From the NCBI RefSeq assembly GCF_006483455.1, contig NZ_PPPU01000016.1:219207-283206 (forward strand): a stretch of 64,000 bases of DNA. The letters run 5' to 3'. This DNA is from Methylomonas koyamae (lineage in GTDB: Bacteria; Pseudomonadota; Gammaproteobacteria; Methylococcales; Methylomonadaceae). Every line of letters begins with the position of its first letter. The first letter of the stretch is position 1. Of the stretch, positions 19,074 to 27,677 are shown one piece after another. The notes beneath the pieces were generated by a model, which had not been told where the DNA came from, did not search any database, and was given only the letters and a program-made list of their open reading frames with translations. Made by a program: the position numbers and the translations under genes.

Positions 19074-19756
19074 AAGCCATGATCCTCGCCGCCGGACGCG
19101 GCGAACGAATGCGTCCGCTGACCGATCACACCCCGAAACCGCTACTGCGAGCCGCCGGCAAACCTTTGATCGAATACACGCTGGAAAATCTGGCCGCCGC
19201 CGGTTTCACCGATATCGTGATCAATATCGCCCACCTCGGCGCGCTCATTAAAAACCATTGCGGCAACGGCGCACGCTGGGGCCTATCGATCGCTTACTCC
19301 GACGAAGGCGAAACGGCACTGGAAACGGCCGGCGGCATCGCCAAAGCCTTGCCGCTACTTGGTGATACTCCGTTTCTGGCTATCAACGCCGACATTGTCT
19401 GCGATTGTTCATTGCGGCCGTTGCGCGACGTCAAGTTAGACTTGGCACATCTGGTCATGATCGACAATCCGCCGCACCACCCCGAAGGCGACTTCGCCCT
19501 GACGGACTCCGGCTTGCTGGCAGAGCAAGGGGAAACCAAACTGACTTTCAGCGGAATTGGCCTCTATCACCCCGAATTATTCAAGGGCGTTCCGGCAGCA
19601 CCGCTAAAATTGCGCCCGGTGCTCAATCGGGCAATACAACAGCAACGGATAAGCGGACAAAAACATTCCGGTATCTGGCTCGATATCGGCACCCCAGACC
19701 GACTGGAACATTTCAGTAACATGGTCGGCAGCGAACGAGCCCCGATAAAGACTTAG
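19070..19756 (+). CDS. murU: N-acetylmuramate-1-phosphate uridylyltransferase MurU
   Basis: Converts MurNAc-1-phosphate and UTP to UDP-MurNAc in peptidoglycan recycling. 228 aa, single nucleotidyltransferase domain: the signature LAAGRGERMRPLTDHTPKPL occupies residues 6-25, with a later NADIVCD metal/nucleotide site and HLVMIDNPPHHPEGDF in the core. It has no acyltransferase extension, which separates it from GlmU and fits MurU. The ATG overlaps the amgK stop (ATGA), implying coupled translation. The preceding phosphatase MupP is not in the window. Confidence 0.92.
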   Translation: MKAMILAAGRGERMRPLTDHTPKPLLRAAGKPLIEYTLENLAAAGFTDIVINIAHLGALIKNHCGNGARWGLSIAYSDEGETALETAGGIAKALPLLGDTPFLAINADIVCDCSLRPLRDVKLDLAHLVMIDNPPHHPEGDFALTDSGLLAEQGETKLTFSGIGLYHPELFKGVPAAPLKLRPVLNRAIQQQRISGQKHSGIWLDIGTPDRLEHFSNMVGSERAPIKT

Positions 19757-19794
19757 ACCGCCCAGCGGCCCCCGGACAATCGATCGGCAGGCCG

Positions 19795-20220
19795 TCAAAA
19801 AGGCTTAACCACTGCCAAGATGACGATCGCAAACAGGAACAGAACCGGTATCTCGTTGACCCACCGAAAATAAACGTGGGAATGGCGATTACGGTCGTGC
19901 TTGAAATCCAGCAGCCATTTGCCGCAAACGCCGTGGTACACCACCAACAAGCCCAACAGTGCCAATTTCAAGTGCAACCAGCCGCTAGCCGAATACAACA
20001 TCCAGGCATAGTCGGCCAACATCCAGATGCCGAACGCAAGGGTGCACAGCATTCCCGGAGTCATGATGCCGTAGTACAACTTGCGTTCCATGACTTTAAA
20101 GCGCTCGTTGCTGATACTGTCCTCGCTCATCGCATGGTAGACGAATAGGCGCGGCAAATAAAACAGCCCGGCAAACCAGGTGACCATGAATATCAGGTGT
20201 AAGGCTTTTAACCACAACAT
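19795..20220 (-). CDS. hemJ: Protoporphyrinogen IX oxidase, HemJ type
   Basis: 141-aa inner membrane protein with four predicted helices, oxidising protoporphyrinogen IX to protoporphyrin IX in haem synthesis. The N-terminus LKALHLIFMVTWFAGLFYLP is the HemJ/UPF0093 pattern, including the conserved haem-ligand candidate H8, and RKLYYGIMTPGM follows the first loop. The length equals cyanobacterial HemJ. It converges with murU, with 38 bp between them, and is followed by a DUF4124 gene on the same strand upstream. Confidence 0.9.
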   Translation of the reverse strand: MLWLKALHLIFMVTWFAGLFYLPRLFVYHAMSEDSISNERFKVMERKLYYGIMTPGMLCTLAFGIWMLADYAWMLYSASGWLHLKLALLGLLVVYHGVCGKWLLDFKHDRNRHSHVYFRWVNEIPVLFLFAIVILAVVKPF

Positions 20221-20235
20221 CGGTGCACCCGCCGG

Positions 20236-20703
20236 TTAGCGCAGCGTCTGGTCTTTGGTGACCGTCGAGCCTGGAGACACAGGCACCGCCGGCGGCGCAA
20301 CGATCATGACCGGATTGGCATTGTGCTGGGCCTGCCGCTCCAGCGCTGCGGCCTGTCTTTGCGCAGCCTCGACTTGTTGCTGCTGGGCGATAGCACTTTG
20401 CTTCAATGCATTGGTCGATTCGGTTTGATTTCTCAACACGGCATCGCGCCGCTCCGCTTCCCGTTTCGCGGCTTTCTTACTGTCATATTCGCTTTCCAAA
20501 GCTTCGCGTTTGGCTTTTGCTGCCGCCTCCAGCTCCGGATCGGCCTGAATATCCAACTGCTCGACTTTCGCCGCGGTTTGGCAGGGTTTCGATTGATAGA
20601 CGGTCTTACCATCCTTGCCGACGCATTTGAAAACCTCGGCTTCCGCTTGCTGCCAGGCAATAATCATCGCGATCAGAACAAAATACCTCATCAGGAACCT
20701 CAC
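20236..20703 (-). CDS. DUF4124 domain protein with coiled coil
   Basis: 155 aa. A signal peptide (about 1-21, ending in QAEA) precedes a short DUF4124 module: EVFKCVGKDGKTVYQSKPCQTA, with its two conserved cysteines. The middle (about 55-125) is Ala/Glu/Lys/Gln-rich and likely a coiled coil, and the tail is Pro/Val-rich. DUF4124 is common in secreted proteobacterial proteins and has no assigned function. It lies 15 bp upstream of hemJ, so the two may share a transcript. Confidence 0.8.
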   Translation of the reverse strand: MRFLMRYFVLIAMIIAWQQAEAEVFKCVGKDGKTVYQSKPCQTAAKVEQLDIQADPELEAAAKAKREALESEYDSKKAAKREAERRDAVLRNQTESTNALKQSAIAQQQQVEAAQRQAAALERQAQHNANPVMIVAPPAVPVSPGSTVTKDQTLR

Positions 20704-20797
20704 CGATATGTCGTTATACGAATTGATTAAGTTTAGGGCAAAGCGGCTGTCTTTTCCGGACCATGGCGAAAATCTCTCGCCGAGTAAATAGCCGGCA

Positions 20798-21172
20798 CTA
20801 GCTACCTATCTCGTCATCAGTCAATTCGGCCAGCGCGTCTCGGTGCTCGCGCCTGATCAACATCAGATTCCTGGCATAAACAAAAGTGCCCGGCAATTGC
20901 CCCAGAATAATCACCGGATCAACCCGGTGAATACCGTACAGCAAGACGATCACCCCGCCCGACAGACTGAAATACCAAAAACTGACCGGAATAATGCTTT
21001 TTTGGTGGCGTTCGCTATGAATCCACTGCACGATGAAGCGCATCATGAACAGCGACTGCCCCACCAACCCGATGGTGAGCCAGATAATATCGTTCGAGTC
21101 CATGCTGGACAGATGGTGCTGCCATTTGTCCATCAAATGACTGAAAAAACCGAAAACACCCTGTTCCATCAA
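20798..21172 (-). CDS. Lipid-A-disaccharide synthase N-terminal domain (LABN) membrane protein
   Basis: 124 aa with three hydrophobic segments (about 28-46, 60-78 and 84-104). WLTIGLVGQSLFMMRFIVQW and SFWYFSLSGGVIVLLYGI match the small membrane domain sometimes fused to LpxB but usually encoded alone next to a GT2 and an ArnT-like transferase, as here. The family probably helps flip or present a polyisoprenyl-phosphate sugar. It starts 39 bp downstream of the GT2 gene. Confidence 0.85.
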   Translation of the reverse strand: MMEQGVFGFFSHLMDKWQHHLSSMDSNDIIWLTIGLVGQSLFMMRFIVQWIHSERHQKSIIPVSFWYFSLSGGVIVLLYGIHRVDPVIILGQLPGTFVYARNLMLIRREHRDALAELTDDEIGS

Positions 21173-21211
21173 GTCCTCGCTTCCAACTGAGCCGATGCGG
21201 GATATGCAGAA

Positions 21212-21937
21212 TTAACCACGCGCCACCTCGCTGACTTGCGCCAAACTGTGCCGCCGTTTCAGCCAGACCACACCCAAGATATCGACGATACCCACCAAAG
21301 CCCGATCCAGCGTCCCGTATTTGGACTGCCCGAAATTGCGCGGCCGGTGGTTGACTTTAACCGAAATCACCCGGCCGCCGGCCATTTGGATCAAGGCCGG
21401 CAAGAAGCGGTGGATATGATCGAAATACGGTAATCCCAAGAATTTGTCGCGCAAAAACAATTTCAAGCCGCAGCCGGTATCCGGGGTTGCATCGTGCAAA
21501 ATCGCCTGGCGCACCGCATTGGCGAATTTGGACGAGAATTTGCGCCAACCCGTGTCGTTTCGTTGATGACGAAACCCGGCCAGCATCCATAATTGCGGAT
21601 CGTTCTGGGCTTGCCAGGCGGCGACCAGATTTGGAATGTCGGCCGGATCGTTCTGGCCGTCGCCGTCCAGCGTCGCGATCCACGGGTAACGCGCAGCAAG
21701 CACTCCACTGTGCACCGCCCGGCTTTGGCCGCAACTGCGCCGATGCTGCAATACGCGCAATGCCGAATATTTTTGCATGGCCCGCTGCAACTTGGCCGCG
21801 GTATCGTCGGTGCTGCCGTCGTCGACGAATATCATTTCGTAAGCATCCTGACCGCTCAAAGCTTGGTCAATTTCGGCGATCAACGCGTCTACGTTGTCGG
21901 TTTCGTTATGAACGGGAACTACGACGGAAATTTGCAT
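21212..21937 (-). CDS. Family 2 glycosyltransferase, polyprenyl-phosphate sugar transferase type
   Basis: 241 aa, cytoplasmic GT-A fold. It carries the DPM1/ArnC-like features SVVVPVHNETDNV at the N-terminus, FVDDGSTDDT (nucleotide binding) and TLDGDGQNDP (metal site). No C-terminal membrane helices follow, unlike ArnC or GtrB. It probably transfers a sugar from a nucleotide donor to undecaprenyl phosphate, which the adjacent ArnT-like enzyme would then use. Which sugar is not visible from sequence. Confidence 0.88.
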   Translation of the reverse strand: MQISVVVPVHNETDNVDALIAEIDQALSGQDAYEMIFVDDGSTDDTAAKLQRAMQKYSALRVLQHRRSCGQSRAVHSGVLAARYPWIATLDGDGQNDPADIPNLVAAWQAQNDPQLWMLAGFRHQRNDTGWRKFSSKFANAVRQAILHDATPDTGCGLKLFLRDKFLGLPYFDHIHRFLPALIQMAGGRVISVKVNHRPRNFGQSKYGTLDRALVGIVDILGVVWLKRRHSLAQVSEVARG

Positions 21938-22008
21938 AAACTCGGAAAAAGTAAAAAGTTGCTAATTGTATCAAACGCTTAATGCGAAGCCGGATTATTG
22001 TCGGCCGG

Positions 22009-23592
22009 TCATAGGGGTTTTAACCGACCAAACTGGTCGGCACGGCGGAAAACCAGCCAATATTCGCGATGCCCCTGCAGATAAAAGGTATCCTCCGGTT
22101 TGTCTTTTTCCAACGAAACCAGATAACCGGCCGGATGGCTGGCCGCCCAGCGCTCGGCGTCGGCAACCGTCGCCAATACCGGCAGCGGCGTGGTCAGTCT
22201 GCCCAGAAAATTCAGCTGCCCCTGGTAATTGCCGACGTAAACGTAAGGCACGCCCTGTTCGTTAAACGTGCGGATCTGCAGCGCAGCCGGACGCAAGTCA
22301 TAGGCCAGACCGACATACTGAAAGAAGAAGATAAAACCGGCGAAAACCGCCACCACCACAGCGGCGGACAAGGGTGCCACCGACAAAGTTCGCGAGCGCC
22401 AGACTGCGACGACCAAGCCTACCGCAACTGCCAACACCCAGAGCCCCCAGTCGATTTCGACAGTTTGCACCCAATGCAACTTGGCCAAACCCGGCACCTG
22501 CGGCAGTATCATCAGAAAAATGCCGATCAACGCAAACAAAACCGGGAGCACCGATTCCGCGGCAATAGAACAGGCCAAACGCTTCCGCGACAACACCCTG
22601 GCCGTAACCAAAGCAAAAGCCGGCAGCATCGGAATCAGATAATGCAGTTGCTTGCTGGGCAATGCCGAAAACAACACAAAAACCGAAACCAACCAAATCG
22701 CACTGAACTTTAAACCGTTGTCGCCATTAAGCCCCTGACGCAAGCCGGCCCATAAGCGCGGCCAGAACAACCAGGGAAACAATAACAAAGGCAGAAACTG
22801 TAAATACCAGAAAAAAGGCCGAGTATGGATTTTGGTACCCACGGTACGGTCCGCGGTTTGATGCCACAAAATCGCGTCGGCGTACTCCTGCCCGCCCGCC
22901 TGTGCTGCGGGCAAGGCCCAAGCCAAAGCCAACGACGCACCCAACAACACTGCCGCCAGCAATCCCGCCCACCAGGCGGCTCCCAGCGCTTTGGCGTCGG
23001 TGTGCCAGAATCTGACAAACAAGGCCGTGGGCAACAGATGCAGAAAAATCACCGGCCCCTTGGTCAGCAGACCCAACCCGATCGCCAGGCCGAAATAGAG
23101 CCAGCCCTTGCGCACCCGACCGTTCGCTACGATTAACAGGCCCAGCATGCCCAGCATCACGCAATCGGTCAGCAAGATATCGAACATGGTCGACGTGGCA
23201 AACAAAGTCCACAGCAATGTACCGGCCAGCACCCAGGGCGCCAGTGCCGCTGCCTCACGTTGCTCAGGCCAAAGAGTTGCGGCCAAGCACCTGACCAATA
23301 ACAAATTACCGAGCGCCGCCAGCGGTCCCACTAAACGCGGCCACCAGTCGTTGACGCCAAACAGCCCCCAACCGAGCTGAATCAGCCAGAACAACAGGGG
23401 CGGCTTGTGGCTGTAGGTATGCCCGTTCAGATAAGGCACTAAAAAATCGCTGCGTAGCCACATTTCCCAAGCCACACTCAGATAGCGGGTTTCGTCGATC
23501 GGAATCGGCGCGCGAAAAAACACGCTGATGCTCAGCAGAAGCCAGAGCAAAAATATTCCCCAACGGTAAATCGGATCGCTAGATAAATTCAT
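22009..23592 (-). CDS. ArnT-like lipid A/polyprenyl-sugar glycosyltransferase (GT83)
   Basis: 527-aa inner membrane enzyme with about 12 hydrophobic segments. The first periplasmic loop contains DETRYLSVAWEM and SHKPPLLFW, the pattern of ArnT and related PMT-fold transferases whose Asp/Glu sits in that loop. It probably moves a sugar from undecaprenyl phosphate to lipid A or another envelope acceptor. I use the ATG at 23592; one codon set upstream at 23616 is also open. With the GT2 and LABN genes downstream it makes a plausible three-step modification module. Confidence 0.87.
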   Translation of the reverse strand: MNLSSDPIYRWGIFLLWLLLSISVFFRAPIPIDETRYLSVAWEMWLRSDFLVPYLNGHTYSHKPPLLFWLIQLGWGLFGVNDWWPRLVGPLAALGNLLLVRCLAATLWPEQREAAALAPWVLAGTLLWTLFATSTMFDILLTDCVMLGMLGLLIVANGRVRKGWLYFGLAIGLGLLTKGPVIFLHLLPTALFVRFWHTDAKALGAAWWAGLLAAVLLGASLALAWALPAAQAGGQEYADAILWHQTADRTVGTKIHTRPFFWYLQFLPLLLFPWLFWPRLWAGLRQGLNGDNGLKFSAIWLVSVFVLFSALPSKQLHYLIPMLPAFALVTARVLSRKRLACSIAAESVLPVLFALIGIFLMILPQVPGLAKLHWVQTVEIDWGLWVLAVAVGLVVAVWRSRTLSVAPLSAAVVVAVFAGFIFFFQYVGLAYDLRPAALQIRTFNEQGVPYVYVGNYQGQLNFLGRLTTPLPVLATVADAERWAASHPAGYLVSLEKDKPEDTFYLQGHREYWLVFRRADQFGRLKPL

Positions 23593-23778
23593 TTCGAAAA
23601 TTTGCGGCCGCCGCAACTAACGGCCATGGGAGCCGAAGACCGGACTAAATCCGATGGAAAAGCCAGATTCATGCCAATACTTCGTTAGAGGGATTTCGAC
23701 GCCAGGCGCCCCAATCGAAAACGTACACGACTGCCACTGCGGGTTGATATAAACCACAATGACGGTTCAATTGCACCG

Positions 23779-24822
23779 TTACTGACTCAGCAATCGCCAA
23801 GAAACCGATTCTCCGGCCCGCAACGGTGTGATCGCCGTTCCTAAATCGGGATCGGCATATACATCCGGCACCTGCCACGCCTGCTTGACCAAGGTAACCT
23901 CACCGCTATTGCGCGGCAATCCGTAGAAATCCGCACCGAAATCGCTGGCAAAGCCCTCCAACTTTTCCAGAGCGCCGGCCGATTCGAAGGCTTCCGCATA
24001 CAATTCCAACGCCGCATGCGCACTGAAACAGCCGGCGCAACCGCAGTGGCTTTCTTTCAATGCGGTAAGATGAGGCGCGCTGTCGGTACCGAGAAAAAAC
24101 TTGGGGTTGCCGCTGGTTGCCGCCTGCAATAAAGCCTGCCGATGATGCTCGCGTTTCAGAATCGGCAAACAGTAAAAATGCGGCCGAATTCCGCCCGCCA
24201 ACAAGGCATTACGGTTGTAAAGCAAATGCTGCGGCGTGATGGTTGCACCGACATTGGCCGGCGCCGATTGGACAAATTCCACCGCCTCCTGCGTAGTCAC
24301 GTGTTCGACAACAATCCGTAGCCGCGGAAAACGACGGATAATTGGACTGAGCTTGGTTTCGAGAAAGATTTTTTCGCGATCGAAAATGTCGTATTCGGCG
24401 TCGGTAACCTCGCCGTGAACCAGCAATGGCACCCCATATTTTTCCATCGCTTCAAACAAGGGGTAAGCCGCAACGATATCGGCGACGCCGGCGTCGGAAT
24501 TGGTCGTCGCACCGGCCGGATACAGCTTGAAGGCATAAACGTGTTCGCAGTCGGCGACGTTTTTTATTTGTTCCGGCGTTGTGTTCCCGGTCAGATACAG
24601 CGTCATCAATGGCTGAAACTCAGAGCCTTCAGGCAGCGCATTCAAAATCTCCTGCCGATAAGCCAACGCCTGCTCCACCTTAGTAACCGGCGGCTTCAGA
24701 TTGGGCATGATGATCGCCCTGGCAAATTGCCTGGCGCTATGACCAATGACCGAGCGCAACATACTTCCGTTTCTGACGTGCAAATGCCAGTCGTCGGGCT
24801 GGCGGATGGTCAATTTGTCCAT
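23779..24822 (-). CDS. pyrC: Dihydroorotase
   Basis: Zinc enzyme closing carbamoyl-aspartate to dihydroorotate, the third step of pyrimidine synthesis. The 347-aa protein is the short class II type of E. coli (348 aa). DDWHLHVRNG near the N-terminus holds the first two metal-binding His, VHGEVTD and VEHVTTQEAV hold the later His ligands, and FLGTDSAPH holds the metal-binding Asp. It is divergent from the FmdB-like gene. Confidence 0.96.
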   Translation of the reverse strand: MDKLTIRQPDDWHLHVRNGSMLRSVIGHSARQFARAIIMPNLKPPVTKVEQALAYRQEILNALPEGSEFQPLMTLYLTGNTTPEQIKNVADCEHVYAFKLYPAGATTNSDAGVADIVAAYPLFEAMEKYGVPLLVHGEVTDAEYDIFDREKIFLETKLSPIIRRFPRLRIVVEHVTTQEAVEFVQSAPANVGATITPQHLLYNRNALLAGGIRPHFYCLPILKREHHRQALLQAATSGNPKFFLGTDSAPHLTALKESHCGCAGCFSAHAALELYAEAFESAGALEKLEGFASDFGADFYGLPRNSGEVTLVKQAWQVPDVYADPDLGTAITPLRAGESVSWRLLSQ

Positions 24823-24935
24823 ATTCTCCGGGCGTTTTCATTTAAAATGGCGCGATATTCTAGCATTAAGGGCCTTGAAAATTTAAAACCTGGCCTTAGT
24901 AAGCGGTTTTTAGAGACTTTTAACTGGAGAAGCAG

Positions 24936-25208
24936 ATGCCTATTTACGAATACCAATGTAACGCTTGCGGGTACGAACACGAGGCCCTGCAAAAACTGGG
25001 CGCCGAACCCCTGGTGATTTGCCCCGCCTGTAATGAACCCGAATTGAAAAAGAAAATCTCCGCGGCCGGCTTCAGACTGAAAGGCGGCGGCTGGTACGAA
25101 ACCGATTTCAAAAGCGGCAACAAGAAAAACGTCGCCGGCGAAAGCAAGACTCCGGAAAAATCCGGCGGTAACAGCGGCGGTTGCGGCGGCAGTTGCGCTT
25201 GCCATTAA
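24936..25208 (+). CDS. FmdB-family zinc ribbon protein
   Basis: 90 aa. It opens MPIYEYQCNACG and has a four-cysteine zinc ribbon at C8, C11, C29 and C32. The tail is rich in Gly, Ser and Lys and ends GGCGGSCACH, adding further cysteines that might bind metal. The family is widespread and its role is unclear, with regulatory function proposed from the FmdB founder. Its position just upstream of aspS is common in gammaproteobacteria. GGAG lies 8 bp before the ATG. Confidence 0.9.
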   Translation: MPIYEYQCNACGYEHEALQKLGAEPLVICPACNEPELKKKISAAGFRLKGGGWYETDFKSGNKKNVAGESKTPEKSGGNSGGCGGSCACH

Positions 25209-25271
25209 ACTTGCCTGAAACCCTATAAATTCGTACCATCGCCAGCTTTTTGAAATATTCCGAGAGACATT

Positions 25272-27062
25272 ATGCGTAGCCACAAGTGTGGAGAACTGAA
25301 CACCCAGCATCTGGGACAAACCGTGGCCCTGTGCGGCTGGGTGCACCGCCGCCGCGACCATGGCGGCGTGATTTTTATCGACTTGCGCGACCGCGCCGGC
25401 CTGGTACAAGTGGTGTTCGATCCCGACGCGGCCGAGAGTTTCGCCATTGCCGAGCATGTGCGCAGCGAATACGTGCTGCGCATCGAGGGCATCGTCCGCG
25501 ACCGGCCTGAAGGCACGCATAATCCGAACATGTCCACCGGCCAGATCGAAGTGCTGGGCAAACACATCGAAGTCTTAAACGAAGCCGAGACCCCGCCGTT
25601 CCCGTTGGAAAGCGAGATCGAAGTCAACGAAGAAACCCGCTTGCGCTTCCGTTACATCGACTTACGCCGCACAGCGATGCAGCAAAAAATGAAGGTGCGC
25701 CGCGACGTCACCCGCAACCTGCGCCAGTATCTGGACGATCACGAGTTTTTCGAAATCGAAACACCGTATTTAACTAAAGCCACGCCGGAAGGCGCCCGCG
25801 ACTACATCGTCCCCAGCCGCACCCACCAAAATTCGTTCTTTGCCTTGCCGCAATCGCCCCAGCTCTACAAACAGTTGCTGATGATCGCCGGCATGGACCG
25901 TTACTACCAAGTAGTGCGTTGCTTCCGCGACGAAGACTTGCGCGCCGACCGCCAGCCGGAATTTACCCAGCTCGATATCGAAACCTCGTTCATGAACGAG
26001 CAGGAAATCATGGCGGTGATGGAAGAAATGATCCGCCGCCTGTTCAAGGACATCATCGACGTCGATTTGGGCGACCAATTCCCAGTCATGAGCTATGCAG
26101 AAGCGATGCGCCGTTTCGGTTCCGACCGCCCCGACCTGCGGATTCCGCTGGAGCTGGTGGACATCGCCGAAGAAATGAAAGACGTGGATTTCAAAGTCTT
26201 TTCCGGCCCGGCCAACGATCCGAACGGCCGCGTTGTAGCGATGAAACTGCCGGAAGGCGGCGACTTGAGCCGTAGCGTGATCGACGAGCTGACCAAATTC
26301 GTCGGCATCTATGGTGCCAAAGGCCTGGCGTACATCAAGGTCAACGATTTGGCCGCCGGCGTGGACGGCTTGCAATCGCCGATCGTCAAATTTGCGCCGG
26401 CCGAAGTTTGGGCCAAGGTCATGGCAAAAGTCGGCGCCCAAAACGGCGATTTGATTTTCTTCGGTGCCGACAAAGCCGGTATCGTTAACGAAGCCATGGG
26501 TGCCCTGCGCGTGAAACTGGGCCTGGACCGCAACCTGCTGACCGGGCCGTGGAAACCATTGTGGGTCGTCGATTTCCCGATGTTCGCCTGGGACGAAAAA
26601 GCCCAGCGCTACACTGCGATTCACCATCCGTTTACCGCGCCAAGCTGTTCGATCGAGGAACTGGTCGCTAATCCGGGAACCGCGTTGTCACGGGCTTACG
26701 ATTTGGTATTGAATGGCACCGAAGTCGGCGGCGGTTCGATCCGGATCAACCGCACCGCGATGCAGCAAACCGTGTTCGATATTCTCGGTATTGGTCACGA
26801 AGAGGCCCGCGAGAAATTCGGCTTCCTACTGGATGCCCTGAAATACGGTGCGCCGCCGCACGGCGGTATTGCTTTCGGCTTGGACCGTCTGGTGATGCTG
26901 ATGACCGGCGCCGGCTCTATCCGCGACGTGATTGCGTTCCCGAAAACCCAAACCGCGGCCTGCCCGTTATTCAATGCCCCGGCAGTGGTCAGTGAAGAAC
27001 AGCTCAAGGAGCTGGGCATCCGCCTGCGCAAACCGGCCGGCAAAGAAGAGAAACCAGACTAA
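25272..27062 (+). CDS. aspS: Aspartate--tRNA ligase, probably non-discriminating
   Basis: 596 aa, bacterial-type class II synthetase: an N-terminal anticodon-binding OB fold (1-110), a catalytic core with [18 protein letters not shown], the bacterial insertion domain (about 290-420) and motif 3 [12 protein letters not shown]. Two residues that make the Pseudomonas aeruginosa enzyme charge both tRNA-Asp and tRNA-Asn are present: His in RRRDHGG (H30) and Gly in RPEGTHNPN (G81), where E. coli has Leu and Lys. That suggests Asn-tRNA is made through a GatCAB amidotransferase here. Confidence 0.98.
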   Translation: MRSHKCGELNTQHLGQTVALCGWVHRRRDHGGVIFIDLRDRAGLVQVVFDPDAAESFAIAEHVRSEYVLRIEGIVRDRPEGTHNPNMSTGQIEVLGKHIEVLNEAETPPFPLESEIEVNEETRLRFRYIDLRRTAMQQKMKVRRDVTRNLRQYLDDHEFFEIETPYLTKATPEGARDYIVPSRTHQNSFFALPQSPQLYKQLLMIAGMDRYYQVVRCFRDEDLRADRQPEFTQLDIETSFMNEQEIMAVMEEMIRRLFKDIIDVDLGDQFPVMSYAEAMRRFGSDRPDLRIPLELVDIAEEMKDVDFKVFSGPANDPNGRVVAMKLPEGGDLSRSVIDELTKFVGIYGAKGLAYIKVNDLAAGVDGLQSPIVKFAPAEVWAKVMAKVGAQNGDLIFFGADKAGIVNEAMGALRVKLGLDRNLLTGPWKPLWVVDFPMFAWDEKAQRYTAIHHPFTAPSCSIEELVANPGTALSRAYDLVLNGTEVGGGSIRINRTAMQQTVFDILGIGHEEAREKFGFLLDALKYGAPPHGGIAFGLDRLVMLMTGAGSIRDVIAFPKTQTAACPLFNAPAVVSEEQLKELGIRLRKPAGKEEKPD

Positions 27063-27150
27063 TCTGCGGCCAAACAGCAGCAGGCGAACCGCTAGGACGG
27101 TCCGCCTGCTCTCCGCATCGCAGCAAACCCACAAGCAGTCAAAAATTGCC

Positions 27151-27164
27151 TTGACATAAATCAA
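27151..27164 (+). promoter_or_regulatory. Possible FNR/Anr-type binding site
   Basis: TTGAC-ATAA-ATCAA matches the FNR consensus TTGAT-N4-ATCAA with one mismatch. It is 89 bp past the aspS stop and about 146 bp before the 88-aa gene at 27310. A second TTGACT at 27185-27190 could be a -35, but no strong -10 follows (TAAGTT after 16 bp). A chance match cannot be excluded. Confidence 0.35.
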
Positions 27165-27218
27165 AAAATACGGCAACACAATTATTGACTTTTTCCACAG
27201 GATTGATAAGTTAATCAC

Positions 27219-27256
27219 GTTATTTTTGTTAAATAACAGATCCGAGTCGCGGATCT
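27219..27256 (+). other. Two adjacent hairpins in the leader of the 88-aa gene
   Basis: GTTATTT-TTGTT-AAATAAC (27219-27237) and AGATCCG-AGTCG-CGGATCT (27238-27256) are perfect 7-bp inverted repeats directly abutting each other. A smaller GGGA-TTCGCG-TCCC lies further on, at 27269-27282. They occupy the region between the presumed promoter and the strong ribosome site (GGAGGAGG) of the next gene. This may be a structured leader; I recognise no named riboswitch. Confidence 0.4.
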
Positions 27257-27309
27257 TTAACTGACACAGGGATTCGCGTCCCCGGCTCCCGATTGCGGAG
27301 GAGGTTGGT

Positions 27310-27576
27310 ATGAACAAAATAACCCCCCATCTTATTCGCGATTTAAACGCCACACTTCCGGAAGGCACCGAATGCTATTTGTGCTCGGCCGTCAGACAAG
27401 CGCTCAGCAAATACCGTAGAGGGCGCGAACCGGCGACTTATCTGGCTAAAGAACAGGCGGTTCCGATGCTTTCGACCCGACTGGGCCGCGGCTTGAAACG
27501 CTTTTTCGTTAAGGACGTACAAGCGGCGCTCGACAGCATGGACAACCCCAAAAACCGTCTGAGCTGGCCTTTCTAA
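27310..27576 (+). CDS. Unrecognised 88-aa basic protein with a CxxC pair
   Basis: No family recognised. It is 88 aa, soluble and basic (KYRRGRE, RLGRGLKRFF), with a single CYLC motif at 22-25 and a C-terminal half that looks helical (FFVKDVQAALDSMD). The start is well supported: GGAGGAGG stands 6 bp before the ATG. A structured leader of about 100 nt precedes it and a good intrinsic terminator follows, so it forms its own transcription unit between aspS and the convergent epmA. The Cys pair and basic surface would suit a small nucleic-acid-binding or redox protein, but that is a guess. Confidence 0.7.
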   Translation: MNKITPHLIRDLNATLPEGTECYLCSAVRQALSKYRRGREPATYLAKEQAVPMLSTRLGRGLKRFFVKDVQAALDSMDNPKNRLSWPF

Positions 27577-27628
27577 ACAGCCGCATGGCTATGCCTATCT
27601 TATACTGATCCCGGAACCCATGCAGAAT

Positions 27629-27657
27629 CCCCCCTTCAGCCGAAGGGGGCGTTTTTT
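27629..27657 (+). terminator. Intrinsic terminator after the 88-aa gene
   Basis: The 8-bp stem CCCCCTTC-AGCC-GAAGGGGG is followed by CG and six T. It lies 53 bp after the stop codon and 20 bp before the epmA stop on the other strand. There is no T-run for the minus strand, so it acts rightwards only. Confidence 0.88.
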
Positions 27658-27677
27658 CCGGCGACAATCGCCCAACG

